64,000 nucleotides of DNA, taken from Morinoia aosen (lineage: Eukaryota > Arthropoda > Malacostraca > Amphipoda > Talitridae). Of this stretch, positions 10,999 to 24,489 are shown one piece after another. Under the pieces are notes generated by a model. It did no database searches. It saw nothing but the letters and a program-made list of their open reading frames with translations, and was not told the DNA's origin. The DNA lies in NCBI GenBank assembly GCA_030386875.1, contig CM059562.1, positions 21,877,360 through 21,941,359 of the forward strand, given 5' to 3'. Position numbers and translations under genes: made by a program. Position 1 is the stretch's first letter, and every line of letters starts with the position of its first letter.

Positions 10999-13954
10999 TG
11001 ACTAATATAATGATGGTGGCAATTGAGGTGCTCTTGTATTTTTTTAATACGTGTTCTTGAGAGGTATGATATCACGGGATTATCCAGTGTATCTTGGATG
11101 ATTTAGTGTTGGTGGGTCAGTGGCTGAAAATCAGTCCAAGCTGGAGTAGTATGTTCTCATCTCTCTTAACCTTTAATCTTGCTCCATACCTTTCTTTCAG
11201 TTTTGCTGTATTGATTATGTCAGGGGATGTGGTGAGTATCTGTTCTCCTCAGTGTGCCTTGGGAACCAGCGCTCCTCAGTAGCAACCCAAGCTACTCTCC
11301 ACAGAAGCTGGCGCACTGTGCAACCCAAATGCACGAGTCTCTTTGGCTTTTATTCTTATTTTACCATTTCGTCTCGTAATGCCTGCAACTTCTTGTAACA
11401 GAGCAGTGAGCGTTCCCAACCGAGACATCGGAATTGTGTGTTCTTGAGGGGCTACTTGAAATGGAATTTCATTGAGTTTCTCTGGGGTTATCGCTTAGCT
11501 GAACGGTAATGGAGCTTGAACCTAAATTTAGTGAAAATGATTCAGTATTGAGAGTGGCTTTAGGACCGTTCTAATTAAATGAATCATGTGACTACAACAT
11601 CAGACAGTAAAAAATATATTTAGATTTGCATCTCCTTGCCATGTGATGAGCGCTGCGCCCTTTGCTAAGAGTTTATTTACGTGCGTCTCCACAGCTCACG
11701 TTTTACTTTCCTGCTGCTTGTCTCGGAGTTGCAGTTGGTTTGTTGCGGTCACAATATTAGACATTGTGTGTTGTAATGGTCATTAGTATTGTTAAGTGTA
11801 TTTTTACTAGGTTCATTGTACTGCAATTTTAGTGAACGTGAACAGGTTCAGGCCGCGGGGTTTATCCGGCCATTCGATTTGATTCAGCGCTTTGTATTTT
11901 TTCAGTTTTTTTTTAGCCTATTCTTGATTTTTAGCCTACTCATGAACTCCAGACAGCTGATCCTCGAGATGTGACATTTTTTGCAAATCTGGACATAAGT
12001 GAACAATACTTTGTCCTGATTTTCACTTATTAATAACTTGAGTCGAGTATCATATTGCTTGAATAACTGGGACTAGTTTTTATCCGTATACTTGGGACAA
12101 GAAGAAAATATGTTTGTGTTACTCAAGGTTTAGTGTAATGGTCACAACGGGATGTTATGAACACAACGGTCGCACATTTTAGAGTCAGAGATGCACAAAA
12201 TGTAATGTCTTGCTAATGTGTGCTTCCGCTTTCTAATCACCAGGATATCGATGACATTGCAGCGAGCTAAAATTGTTTTGTAAGGAGTGATTCACCGTCT
12301 AGATACAAGCCTTAATTCTGCCCTATCCAAGTTAAGTGACTCAATTTGAAGCAAGCTGTGGTGTGCAGACGCAGCCAGACAACAGCCAAGACTAACACTC
12401 GTGTCCTCGCAGTCTCAAACGTCTGGTGGTGCTATCGCTTTTGTAGAATTTTTCATGTAATTCGTTCGTAAATTTGAAGTTTCAAAGTGAAGAACTTCGC
12501 TGACCACGATCTTCAATGCAGTTAGAACCAAATGAAGTGGAAAGTTTGAACTGAGCAACTCATCTCGAGAACTAAAACTCAGTAGGTACTTCCCTCTAAA
12601 CGCTGTTCCCTGAGTTGGTATCACTATCCGCGCGGGATTATATTGAATTTTTCATATTAGGAATCCGGAGGGTATCCAGCTGCTTCCATTTTTGACAGTA
12701 GATTAGGACTTAGGTTCTCAGTAGAAGAAAATATTTTTGGCACCCGAACATCCTATTCATGTATTGTATGTGTCTCTAAGTCTTTGTTGAACGTACTTGT
12801 AATTGTCCGTGTGGCTTAATCAATGGTGTTTTGTGTGCGTGTTAGCTTTCTTTGTAGGAAGTCTCTTCTCAAGGGCTTATTCTGACCATGCTACGAGACA
12901 ACAGCCATTGGGGATTGCTGTTGGCCGTCACTACTCGTTAATTCACTTCGTGGATGTCTAGCTTTCTAGTGAGCAGTAATTACTAGCAATATCTCACATG
13001 GTCGGTAGTCAGTGTTCCCCGTGCAAATTACTACTGTATAACTTTCCATATCTGTTTTCAAAGTCTCAGCTTATATTTTTAGTTATGAACAGTGTTGTTC
13101 GGGAGATGAAGAGTCGTCGTCAGGTTGGATGTGCTGCATTTTATTGTGCAAAATTTGCTGCGCTTGTTTTTTCTTATTTTAAGTGTTTTTATACTCGGTT
13201 ATTTCTAGTCTGTAGCATTAATGTGCTTTTTAGACCTTATGTTTGCGCGATGTGTTCAAGATTGAGATTATTTCTTGTTTGTTGTTCATTCATCACCTGT
13301 ATCATATTGTACATATATGTTAAGAGAAAATACTTTGTTGTGCTAAGGGAGGCTAAAATTGACTCATAAACTAATCTGTATAGAGAAAAGCTCAATGAAA
13401 ACTAACTTGTACCTACGTTTCTTGAATATCTTTTAAATCTTATGATCTTTTAGTTTTACTTGTCGTGCTATTGTCTAGAAATTCTGACTCGTGGAGGAAG
13501 TGGAACGGGAGAACAGAGCGCACGAGAGCGACGTGGTGCTGTGGCATGCTCACGTCAAACTTAAGAAGTCTGTCTTAGAGGTCATCAAGTGCTAGGGATG
13601 AAAGAAAGCTCGATACCTTCCCTCGTTAGTGTTTCCTTGTCCCCGGTTATTTTTGGGTGAAATTTTACCTGCAAGTATTCTTCCTGTTAGTACGAGGGAA
13701 AAAAAAAGTTTGATTAGTGGAAAGAAATGTAGGTAAATTTACAAATGACAGGGGCTTGATGTTACGGGAACTTGTTACAGTCCGAAATACATCATTGGTC
13801 GTGCAGGTTCTGCACAATGAATTTTGAAGGAAATGTAGTAACTGCTAATTATTTTTAACGATATTTTTATTTGTGTCTCGACTCATTGGGGCCAATAGGG
13901 TGCAAATTATGTCGTGAGAAAGAACAAAAACTTGGAAGACGAAATATTTCCTAG
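10999..13954. other. no gene supported
   Basis: AT-rich, with only short chance ORFs. A 123-codon ORF at 12998-13369 is Leu/Phe/Cys-rich without motifs. A short fragment near 11155-11225 resembles 9265-9330. Confidence 0.4.
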
Positions 13955-14304
13955 CCCCTCAAGGGAATACAATTATTGTATTGAAGGGAGTTAGCGGAAA
14001 TACATGAGGTCTCAAGCTACAGGTTAGGTAAGACTTCTGTCGGTTGATATAGAAAAGTTCTTTGTTTTCTTACCTACCTTCTTTTTGCAGTTCACTGCTG
14101 TCCTGTTTTTCAGCACCTGCTTCTTTCTTTTTCAACTTTTATCTTGCTTCATTTCACAAAATTCTTTCTCAACTTGCTGTTTCTATGCACCTTATGCCTA
14201 GATTCTCTTAATTAAGTTCAGAAAAACTGGTGTCTTCATCTTTCCTCTCTTAGGAACACCTTTGTTCCGGTTAGGAAGGCTGAAACCAAGTTATCTAATC
14301 TAAT
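13955..14304 (+). mobile_element. SINE family A copy, diverged
   Basis: It starts CCCCTCAAGGGAATACAATTATTGTATT, keeping the family's 5' inverted repeat. It continues through the core and 3' module and ends 'ttatctaatctaatg'. No convincing target duplication was found. Confidence 0.75.
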
Positions 14305-15270
14305 GTTTTCCAGGATTGTTTTTTTTTGCTCTCGAGAATGTAACCGTGAACACTTGGTAACTGTACGGACTACCACTGCTGAGTAGACCGTGCGACGAGC
14401 AAAGGAGTCTGATAGGCACAACGTTTAAAAATTTCTGTGTAAGATTTACGCGAGTAGCGGTTGGTTTTGTTTTCGGCAATTGTGAGGCAATCACAGTACA
14501 GAAAACACGTGCTGTTTTTGATGCATTTTTTGAGGAATCTGGTGCCTGTTTACATTTCAGACCAGAAAATCATACAATATATGATTTTCAAGCTTTGATC
14601 TCATTGAGATCGTGTGCCTTTTAAGTTAAAGAGACACCCTTCCTCGGTTGGAAGCTCATCTAATTAATACCTAAATTTCAAGCCTTACATTCTGTTCCAG
14701 AATGGAATTCATTTCAAGGAAATTCCTCTGGTGTGCGTGTGTAGGATGTTGGGCCATGTGCCATTGTTTTGAAGTAGGAGCATCTTCAAGCAGGGTGGAT
14801 TGTGCCAAGCGTCGTGAGAAAGCTTTCAGTGTCGCTTGTTAGTAGAGATCTAAAGAGATCTTTAGTAGCGGCAGGTAGTTATTTTTTATCGATTATTTTC
14901 ATTTTGGCCTTTTTTGAACTTCTTTTAGAACGCTCGTGAAAGAATCTGTTCGGGATCGATTTTATTAGCAAATTTTTCCTGCTTTATCTTATTTTTTGTA
15001 GGTAAACTTGCGCCATTGAATTTGCTTCATTTCTGTGCTCTCTTTCAGTTGGTGGGTACGTGGTGAACTCTTTCCAAAAACTTCGCAGGAATTTCTTTTC
15101 TGCATCAACGAGACACGTGCGAGTAGAATTATTGTGTTTAATTGAGAGGACGCGGTGCTAAGTATAGTCAAACAAAACAATTGACAAAACAGAGAGAGAT
15201 ATTGTCGATGTTTTTTGATGAAGAAAAGTAACATCGGCAAAGGCTCGCGGTGAAAACCATAATTTTTCGC
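14305..15270. other. no feature recognised
   Basis: AT-rich sequence with no supported gene. Confidence 0.4.
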
Positions 15271-15663
15271 TCATCCCACTAGCAATAATGTCGACTTAAA
15301 AGTTTTTCGTACCCAGCTGTACTCCTGAACAGTTTCCTCCCTATGCTGTGCTTGACGGTGTTGTGCAAAAAATTGTCTCCATGCGACTGAGACTTCCTCC
15401 AGCTCTTCGTATGTCTTGTAAGGTGCACCTGTAGACCTAGTGCGATTGTGAACCTGTGTAGTTGCACCTGTGTAACATTTAAGGCTAAACCTTGTAAGAA
15501 ACATCTGGAATAAGGGATTTGATAGCATTGTCCAGCCCAAACCATCATTTGTTCTCTTGGTCTCGCCACAAATTTTTGCAATGTCGTACTTGCCTGTGAA
15601 ACCATATGCCTTGAAATGTATAATTTGAGACGCATTCGTTATCTCCTTAAACCTGGTTTCCAT
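15271..15663 (-). pseudogene. possible decayed retroelement gag fragment
   Basis: Two overlapping minus-strand reading frames (15271-15663 and 15279-15635) together contain 'TYEELEEV...WRQFFAQHR' and 'ETVQEYS', then in the other frame 'AGYEKLLSRHYC'. This resembles the Y-x-E-L ... E-T/S-V-x-E/D-F/Y ... L-x-x-H-C rhythm of Ty3/Gypsy capsid proteins. A frame change between the halves would mean a relic. No zinc knuckle or pol follows. The call rests on a weak pattern only. Confidence 0.25.
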
Positions 15664-17099
15664 GACGAAAAGTTCTTGTGAAATTCATTTCATTTCCAAT
15701 TTTCTCCATGTTACTTATTAGTTGTTGAAATTTATATTATGGCAGTTTTCTGGTCTTGATTTGGTCTCATAGGTTCATGAATAGCCCACGGCCTCTGAGA
15801 GTTTCATAATTGGTACAGGGTTACAAGTGTTGTGGACAGGTGTTCGTCTGACGCAAACTTTCGCTGTCATTTTTAGTGATAAGTAATTGTAAGAACTAGT
15901 ATCCTCTTTGATGGTATACATGTGAAATGCTACAAATGATTTGTTTAAAGTTCGCGTTTTATTTTCAGTTTGGTGTGCTTGTCGAATTTGATTTTTTGAG
16001 CTAAAGATGCTGGATCGCCAGTATTTTGTGGAGAATTATCGCATCAAAAAAGTTTCTTTACCTAATGTGTCCCACAAGCCTCACGCTGTCTGGGTATCCC
16101 AAGTTGTGAACCACAAAACCAAATCGCAGGAGTCTGCTGTTAGCCTTGTTGTTCAGTAGAACTTTATTTCATTTTCTTCTCATTCTCATCAGTAAAGTGA
16201 TGTTTACAGCCTGTGACGTCGTCTATTCATTTGAAAATGTTACCGATGCTGCAATTGCATTCCTTAACTTCTGTGTCAGTTGTTATTAGCTCTGTTGAAC
16301 ACTAGATGGACTGTGATGATTAATGTGATCTGTGCGTATTTCTCTTGTGTTACTAGGTTTAAACCGTTTGTCTTATTTTTTATATCTATTTTGTAATGCT
16401 AGCGTAACTGAAAACCCTTTTGTTATTGCGACCAATAATCGAGCGAAAAAGTTAGTTGTTGGTTCACATAATCAAGCCATTTTGTGTACGTGGCTCTCCT
16501 CGAGCTCTCAATATTTGGAGCATCGCGAACAAAGTGGTGATCCGGTGACCTGAAATGAGATACCTCACCACCAGGTGACTGCCTCTATTTTGAAACTTGG
16601 CTTTCTAATGATTGAAACCTAGTGCAAAGCTGGGACTACTGGATCGTTCTTTACTGGTGTGTTATACTTGGTTCATGTTATTAGAGGGGATAAATTTACA
16701 GCATTGAAGTTCATCAACGTTGAACTCTTAACATTTCAGCATAGGTCATCGCCATATTTTAGCTGCTTCTCGCTTGGGACGGAAGTTTTGCAGTTCCGAC
16801 TCTGATGGCTACTGTCGAAAGTTCCAGTCTTAACTTTAATGTGACCTTTGAGCCGCTGTGGGTGATACTTCTACTCGCTGGATGTGGACGACATGCCACC
16901 GCGCGCTGGGTGTGGACGACATGCCACCGCGCGCTGGCTAACTCTCACGCGCTGATTCTACTAGCATCATGAAGGTATGCTCACCAAGTTCCTTCAGCAA
17001 AAATATGATCGCTCACCCCTGTGGGTTGCGAGAAGTGATTGGATCAGCTTTTAATAGCGGCGATTGATAAATAAGAATGGTGAACGAAGGCAACGCCCA
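15664..17099. other. no gene supported; contains a 28-bp tandem duplication
   Basis: AT-rich background. At 16877-16936 a GC-rich 28-bp unit (GCTGGRTGTGGACGACATGC...) is present twice in tandem with one difference and then starts a third time. Confidence 0.5.
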
Positions 17100-18615
17100 A
17101 TTCTCTACTGTATTCGAAATTGTAGAAAAATTAGCGGAAACATTCATAACCGTATTCGGCACTATCAACTACTCGGACGAATTTAAACAATACAAACAAC
17201 TGATTGAACAAATAAATTCCACTCAACCTCTTGAGTGACAACAGTGAACCTTATCATGGGATTTTTACCATGCAGGAAGTATCATCCTCCATCAGGAGCA
17301 GTAGAATTATGACGCCCGGACCAGATAACATCAGTAACCTTATGATCCCGAACATGCTGGACTAAGCTCATCAGTATTAATTATTGTGTATAATATGTTA
17401 TGGGTTATAGAATGTCTTCCAATCCTGGAAAGAAGCTGTAGTAATTCCTATTCCAAAACCTGGCAAGGACCCCAACAACCCTAATAATTATAGACCCATT
17501 CCATTGACCAGTTGTCTGTGTAAAACTGGTGTAAAAATAGTAATAGAAAATTGATCGAATATCTTGAAAATATCAACATACTTATTAATATTCAGTGCGG
17601 TTTCCGAAAACATCGTTCAACGATACATCATCTCTTGAGATTTGATGCTTACATCTGTAAGGAAGTAGTTGGCCAATAGTCGAAAGCACTAAATTTCTAG
17701 ATTCCATTGGGATAGCAACCTCAACTGGATCGCCCATATTCTCAAAGTAATGGCTAAGTGCAGTGAGGATATAAACCTGATGAAATCAGTATCTTTTTAC
17801 ATTTTGGGCACAGAACAGGGAATTCTAATGCAAGTGGACCGATCTCTCATCCGCGCAAAGATCGGCTATGGCTGTGTAGTCTATGGCTCTGCTAGCGCAG
17901 CTGCTTTAAAAATGAGCTCGACGTTATTGCGAGCGAGGCAATACAAATAAGCGCGGAAGCTTTCAAGACACTGATAGCAAACATGCATTTCATCTGCATT
18001 AAGCCAAGATTGGAAATGAGAAAAAAACAAGTGCTTAGGTGTTACATCAACCTTAAATGTCACTTTTTGGGCCCAGTATTCAATTGCGCTAATTATTCAT
18101 ACCTGAAATTTTTTTACGAGCCATAAATGCATGGGAAATTAATTATTTGGAGACTGCATCAGTCCATCACTGAGAACAATATTGTGACTCAGCCGGTGCA
18201 ACCTTTCTTCACGCCTACGCCTTTTTCATGGATGCTACGGAGACCTAAAACTGAACAGAATATCAAGACGATACATCTGCTGGTCGTAGCAAGTATAATG
18301 ACAACAGAACTGCACGCATTCAAATTTTCTTTAAATATAATATAAGAAACACAATCCTGCAACTTTGTCATGTGCAGTGGCCCCATGAGCTCCATACAAG
18401 CAATCGACCATCACACCAAAAACTAATGAACCTTTAAGAAGATAATGCTTAAGATACATACTTATAGAGGATGGCAAAAACATTTCCATCAGCTGGGTCC
18501 TAGCTCATGTGGGTGTTGCTGAAAACGAGCGCGCAGACCAGGCGGAAAGGGCAGCAGCACTGAGACCAGCTGAATTTGTATTAATTCCGTACAAAGATTG
18601 GTTCCCAGTGATGAG
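17100..18615 (+). pseudogene. degraded I-like LINE relic (ORF2 fragments)
   Basis: Scattered frames carry reverse-transcriptase and RNase H signatures: a TPGPDNI block near 17310, then WKEAV-x-P-x-PKPGKDP and an NYRPI block near 17430-17500. An RT C-terminal piece follows at 17750-18060 and a WVLAHVGVAENERADQAE RNase H block near 18500. The order matches LINE A and LINE B in this window, with stops, frameshifts and large deletions including the YADD region. It is dead. A SINE begins where it ends. Confidence 0.8.
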
Positions 18616-18989
18616 CCCCTCAAAGGGATGCAGGTATTGTATCTATGGGAATTTGGGAATTAGCGCTCCCAGGAGGACTATCTGAGGGCCTGAGCTAAAG
18701 GTTAGGTAGGCTTCCTTTTGTTGAAATAGAACAGGTTTTTGTTTTGTTACGGACCATCTTTTTTCGGTTCACTGCTGTCCTGTTTTTCAGCACCTACTAC
18801 TTTCTTCTTCAACTTTTTTCTTGTTTCATGAACTTCTTTCCTAGCTTACTGTTTCTGTGCACCTTGTGCATAGATTCCGCGTTCCCTCAACTCCATACTA
18901 AATGGTGCCTTCCTCTTTCCTCTCTTGGAACTTCTTTGTCGTGGTTAAGGGAGGCTAAAACTTTCTTATATAATAATAATAATAATAAT
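18616..18989 (+). mobile_element. SINE family A copy with (TAA)n tail
   Basis: It starts CCCCTCAAAGGGATGCAG and has the complete core and 3' module. It ends in a run of TAA/AAT repeats (about 18968-18989) in place of the TAATC tail of other copies. Confidence 0.8.
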
Positions 18990-20289
18990 GTTCTAAACTA
19001 ATTGGTAAATTTTGTGATTTTATGGCACAGGCCGTATGAGATTGAGTTTCACCTACTACCATCTGGCTGCAGCCGCTTGCTGAATCGAATGAAGGAATTT
19101 CAAAGTGAAGTGACCAAAGTCAATGTTTCCGTTTACACGTTCAGAACATGGCGTTTGAGGGTTGTGTCTATTTTCCTTCCTGCTCCAGTCGAGGACGGGT
19201 TGGGGCGATATTGGTGTATAAAGAATGGTCCGCAGATTTCTTCCATTGCAGTTAGTTTTGGGAGACTCAACTCTGTGAAATTAGCTATATTAGCTGAAAG
19301 AGGCGTCGGCCTTGTCATACTCGCAGTGTAGACCTGCTCTCCCATTCAGTCCTTTACCTTCATATCATTAGGATGGAACTCGTATTGAAGAGTAATTTTT
19401 TTTTATAATATGTACGCCAGTAAAAGCTAAGTTTAAAGGTAATATTGAGTTGCTTTGTTTGCCTCTTGATAGCGCTTTCGTAAGTGCGCTCCTAAATAGT
19501 GGCGAATTTTCACTTTCTGCTATTGAAGATTATTTTTGGGGGGAATTCTTGTTAAAACTACGTGTCAGCTCGTGTGAGAATGTTGATTTTAACTTATTGG
19601 TGATACTCTAATGCTAAGATTCTATGGCTCGGATTTGCGCGAGATTGTCTTACGGTTGAGTACAAAGTTTTCTGTTGATGCCATGACCCTCTCCACACAA
19701 TAAAGTTCACTTATGTCAACCTTTGAGCAGAGTATTTTATTTTCCAAGGATTGCTTTGTACTTGGAAATTAAGCTCCGACCTGTGAACACACAACTGTTT
19801 CTATTTTTGAAATGGCATCTTCTTGCGGGGGTTTCCTCGTGAGACTTAGCTATATTTTCTGTGTAGCAATACATTACATAACGCTATTCTTGAATGTACG
19901 TTAAACTTATACGAGTCTTGAAGAGTGTATTGTGCAAATATTTTGTGAGACGAAGAAATGGGCTATCCAGTAAAATTTACTGGACTTACTACAGCCAAAA
20001 TTTGCATCTTTGCCACCATGCGTAATGAAGCATTTTATACTCGGACATCAAAAAATTATTTTGAGTTTTAATTCAAGAGTAATTTGAAGTCGATACGTAG
20101 ACAATGTGGAAAAAGAGAGGTGGTGGAAAACGTCTTTTTTAGTGAAGTTAACTGAAAGTGTGATGGTGAGGAAAACCTCTTTTCCACTCTTGTTCCCTAC
20201 AGTTAGCGACGAAATTATTCGTACACCCCTCGTCTTTCAAAACTTTCTAGAATTACTCAAACGCTATTGTTGCCACAGACAGGCATAAG
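18990..20289. other. no feature recognised
   Basis: AT-rich, with a 109-codon chance ORF at 19002-19331 and no motif. Confidence 0.4.
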
Positions 20290-21450
20290 ATTTTCACAGG
20301 GTGTGAAGCACATATTAGTGACAATAATACGAAGTTTTTAGAAAAAATTATATTTTTGAAAGATTTAGCAAGCTGAACTTCAGAAACACGATTATACATT
20401 ATATTCTCATACAAGAGAAATATGTCTCTTACACACATTAAAATTGGTGTGGTGAAATTGAAAAAACAAACTCCTGTAAATTTCTGAGCATTATATTAGA
20501 TAAACATCTGACATTCAAAGAGCATATTGCACATATCAGTACTAAATTATCAAAATCCGTTGGAATTCTTCATGAGGTAAAAAATATACTGCCTGGAGAA
20601 GCCTTAAAAGTACTTTATCGAACGATCATTTCATCATATCTACAATGCGGGGTAGAAGCTTGGCACGGTACTGATAAAAAATAAAACCAATCTGCTCTTT
20701 GGTTTGCAAAAAAAAACATTCGAGCGGTAATGATATTAGAATTTAATGCTCACACAAACGATTCATTCAAAAGCTTAAAAATACTCAAGCTTTTTGATCT
20801 TTGCAACCTCTCCATATGTAGTTCCAAGTATAAAGCACTAACTGATGATGGCGACAAAGAACTCAAACAATTGTTCACTGTTCAAACTAATCATGATCAT
20901 TTAACACGAAACAGAAGTAACTTCATACCTCCTCATTATTCAAAATCTCGGTCACAACGCAGTATCCTCTTCATTGGAACTAAGAATTGGAATGCAATCC
21001 CTGCTGAGGTCCGTGAAAAAAAGCTCTTACAAAATTTTCAAAACAAATCTTGAATCTCTCTTCCTATTGAAATATTAATCATATAAGGTAGTTCAAGTGA
21101 ATTTATTTTTTCTTTTGGTACGCCTAATCTAGAAAAGGTAATCTACCATGATAATAATATAAATCTAACGCTCCTTATCATTTTTATTGAATATACTGTT
21201 CCCATCTAGCTCATATTAACTATTTCTTTCTCTGTCAAAAAATTAAGCATCGAAAATGACCTGTCTTGTAGGTCCCTAAGTTAAGTAAATTATGTTAAAC
21301 ATTACTGTACGCTTTAAAAATAGCTTGATGATAAGATGTCCTAGAAGTCGCTAAGCTTATTCGGGCCCATAAGTAGCTATACTCGAATATGTCCATTGTA
21401 TTACACTTAAGATACAGTCTATTGCTGTAAAGTGGTAAATAAACTGTTTA
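20290..21450 (+). pseudogene. LINE relic of another clade (RT C-terminal region and 3' UTR)
   Basis: From about 20440 the frames read a KFL-x-I-x-L-DKHLTFKEHI block, then LPGEALKVLY-x-TIISSYLQCGVEAWHGT. The ORF at 20730-21053 follows, with AHTNDSFKSLKILKLFDLCNLSI and a terminal GTKNWNAIPAEVRE. This is the typical C-terminal half of CR1/Rex-like reverse transcriptases. No RNase H block is present, unlike LINE A and B. It is 5'-truncated and carries stops, for example after the GTDKK block. The following 400 bp is probably its 3' UTR. Confidence 0.7.
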
Positions 21451-21456
21451 AAATTG

Positions 21457-21842
21457 TTCACGAAAGTATGGAATACACAATCCAACCTGACGTGTGCTAC
21501 ATTGTGTTTGTATCTATACTGCACATCTCGGTCTTCTGTTATTGGGAACAGGTTTCATGAAATGCCCACAATGATCAAACCGTGCATCAATTTCTCGATG
21601 TTTCAATACTGGCTCCCTTCTTGGAGTTTTTTTAGGATCCTAAGGATGTCGATCTGCAGCAATTTCGGAGAGATATTGTAATGTCATATCTTCTGCAATA
21701 CCAGGATCCTTAAAAAATTCCAAGAAGGGAGTCAGTATTGAAACAGCGTGAAATTTATGCACGGTTTGATCATTGTGGGCATTTTATGGAACCTGTTCCC
21801 AGTAACGGACGGCCGAGATGTGCAGTATAGATACGAACACAT
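21457..21842. mobile_element. foldback element, left arm, loop and part of right arm
   Basis: The left arm (about 21457-21643) is an imperfect inverted repeat of 21703-21842 continued by 33837 to about 33885, with about 60 bp of loop. The blocks 'tatctatactgcacatctcgg', 'tcaaaccgtgcat' and 'tcaatactggctcccttcttgga' pair with their reverse complements in the right arm. The right arm is cut by LINE A between 21842 and 33826. No transposase or known TIR was recognised. Confidence 0.8.
21832..21842 (+). repeat. target-site duplication of LINE A, left
   Basis: TACGAACACAT occurs here and again at 33826-33836, bracketing LINE A. It also lies within the foldback right arm, whose sequence resumes after the second copy. 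Confidence 0.85.
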
Positions 21843-22024
21843 GCAGTCTCCTGTCGTATCTTCGAAGTATCGCAATTGGGCACAGAGTTCCGCGGCGTGC
21901 TTTGTGGCGATTGGTTAACCAGAAAGTGCTCTGTGGATCTTGTAAAAGTGATACCGGGAAAAAAAATTGTATCTGAGTTATCAAGTGAAGATTTTTAGTT
22001 GAAAAATAAATAGTGTGAACGATT

Positions 22025-23696
22025 GTGGACAAAATACCCCTGTGCCCTGAAAAGCACACGATGGGGAAACCTGACAGCCTAAACCCAAACGCCGGTCAGT
22101 CGGTTAAAGGCAAGAAAGCGTCAAGCACTCAAACTTCCTACAATGTTCGCGCCTCACCCTCACCGGCAAGCCGGAACAAAAGGCGTCAATTAACGCTCTC
22201 CTACTGACTCAAGTGGTCCTACCTTAAAGACAGCCACAATAATAACTGTTCATGCAAATGTAACTCCAGCAGAGGATTTTTGCGAATCTTTTGACATGAG
22301 CGGAATCATCTTCGATGAAGATCCCGAGACAAGAAGGAATATTTCCAACATTTCAACTGTTTGCACCAGTAAACACTTAGAGAAACCAGCAACAAAGGAA
22401 GCAGCTCCAAAATCAGCCCGAGTTGATTTAAACACACCAGAGCACATCCAAAAACTAGCTCCAAACATGCGGCAGGTTCTCATCACACCGGTGGACAAAA
22501 CCTGCAACATTGCAAAAATGAACCCTATTCGTACTGCACTAGCCCTAGACAAGCTGTGTGGCTCAGTTAAAAAGTAGAACATCAACACTCTGGAGCCATT
22601 CTTGTGACTACAAACACTTTAGAGCAAGTAAAATCTTTGATGGCTGCCACTACAATGGTGATACGTATCAGGGAATACTATTAAAATCTTAACTTCTATT
22701 GCCTGGTCAAGCCAGTTTTCTTATGGCAAAATCTATGCACCTGAATTTGCTTCTGACACCCTTGAAGACCTTCTAACTATGCTGAAGCCCTATAATGTGG
22801 TAAGCATCCGCAAACTACTGCTAGACCCCAACAAAGCGTCCGTTCCTCTGTATGTGCTGACGTTTCTCAATCCTTCTCCTCCTGCTGAGCTGCTCCTAGG
22901 GTATTGTGTTTACAAAATAGATTAATACTACCCAAGTCCTTTGAGATATGGATTGTGCTGCCATTATGGCCACTCGCGAGCCCGGTGCACGAGTCGACTG
23001 CCAACTTGTAGCCATTGTAGCCAAAAGTGTCATTTTGTAGACTCATGCCCAAACCTGTCTGCTCCTCCTTCCTGCTCGAACTGCAAAGAACCTCATCAGG
23101 CTACTTCACGTGAGTGTTCCCACTTCATGGCTGAAGTTAGAGCCTGCCATCTCACAGCAGATGAGGGTTTGAGCTTAGTGGAAGCTAGAGCTAGAGCAAG
23201 AGAAATGAGACCTTTAGATGCAGTTCAATCCAACCCTCCAGTTCAGAACTTGGAAATGCAAAGAAGACCTACAGTAAAGGAGCTGACTTCTCTGCGAGTT
23301 TTTCCTACACTTACCCGACTTATGGCTCAAGAAGATGAAGCCTCCACTCAGCCCTCTCTACAAACTTCTCTGACAACCAACATTCCTTCAAAAGATCAAA
23401 ATATTACGAGAACCTTAGCAGCTTGTGCATCCATGCCAAGCACTCCATCTGCATTTTCTAATCAGCATGTCTTACAGCCTTCTACCCAGCCACAGCCAGT
23501 TTCCTCAGGCCAACAACCTAGCCATTCAAGTGCCGTGAACCCTTTGCGTGCAAGCAGCCAAGCCAACCAACCATCCCTTATTGCATCTCATCAAATGTTT
23601 ACTGATTTCACTCGACTAATTACTCAGGCTCTGCCAATGATTATCCCTCTCTTTCTCTCCACACAACTCACTGAAAAAAATAGAATGTTTCATTGA
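22025..23696 (+). pseudogene. LINE A ORF1 (gag-like, three zinc knuckles), broken
   Basis: Three open pieces (22025-22207, 22296-22577, 22941-23696) cover an ORF1 like that of LINE B. A basic, Ser-rich N-terminus is followed by the conserved block around NPIRTALALDKLCG, then a 'FLADSL/FASDTLEDL'-like segment near 22740 in another frame. Three CCHC knuckles follow at about 22960-23110 (CCHYGHSRARC, CSHCSQKCHFVDSC, CSNCKEPHQATSREC). The tail is Gln/Ser/Pro-rich. The role in the family is RNA binding in the RNP. Stop codons between the pieces show decay. Confidence 0.8.
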
Positions 23697-23777
23697 GCTA
23701 GGTCAGATGCTCTCCGTAAAATCAGTTGTCACTGAAACTCTAGCTAGTATAGGGCTTTCCTCAATGCATAACTCGCA

Positions 23778-24489
23778 ATGAAGCCAAAAATTTTACAGTG
23801 GAATGTCCGTTCCTTTTCTGCCCGATATCCTTACTTGTCCAAACTACTGGCAGACTTAGCCCCGGATGTATTGTGTTTGCAGGAAACTTTCCTGTTTTCT
23901 GATGAAACTGTAAAACTGTCCGGGTATCAAAACTTGGCTGCTCGTTGCGAGAGAGCTGTTGGGAGTGGAGAGGGGGTTCTTGTGACCGTTAGTAACAGCA
24001 TACCACAAACTATTATACAGCTACCATCGTCATTGGAAGTATGTGCCACACGCATATATCTTCCTTCAAAATGAATTTAGAAAATGCTCTATGTACTTTC
24101 CACCATCGCTGCCAAACTCTGCATTAATCACAGAGCTACCACTTTTACTTCCACTTCTACCTCCTCCTTTCATTATCTCAGTTGACTCTAATGCCCATCA
24201 TCAATCATGGGGTTCCTCTTCCTCAGACAGCAGAGGAAATGTTATGAGTCATTGGATAACAACAAACAACCTTGTGCTGCTGAATACCACGGAACCAACT
24301 TATTTGTCCTCAACAGGCACCCTAACTCATATAGACCTGACCATAACTACCCCTGATATAGCACCTATGTTTACTTGGTCACCCTTATTAGACCCTAACA
24401 ACAGTGATCATTTTCCTTTGCTGATCTCATCAGAATGTGCCACACCAGTCTGCCTACAACCAATGTGGAACATCCAATCAGCTGATTGA
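23778..24489 (+). pseudogene. LINE A ORF2, apurinic-like endonuclease domain
   Basis: Two overlapping frames (23778-24074 and 24043-24489) with a frameshift near 24060 carry all the endonuclease signatures: LQWNVRS at the start, LCLQET, ISVDSNAHHQSW, THIDLTI and the catalytic SDHFPLL near 24400. The last motif is the one missing from LINE B, so this copy shows what the intact domain should contain. The frame stops at 24487-24489 and the linker continues with further disruptions to 25404. Confidence 0.8.
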
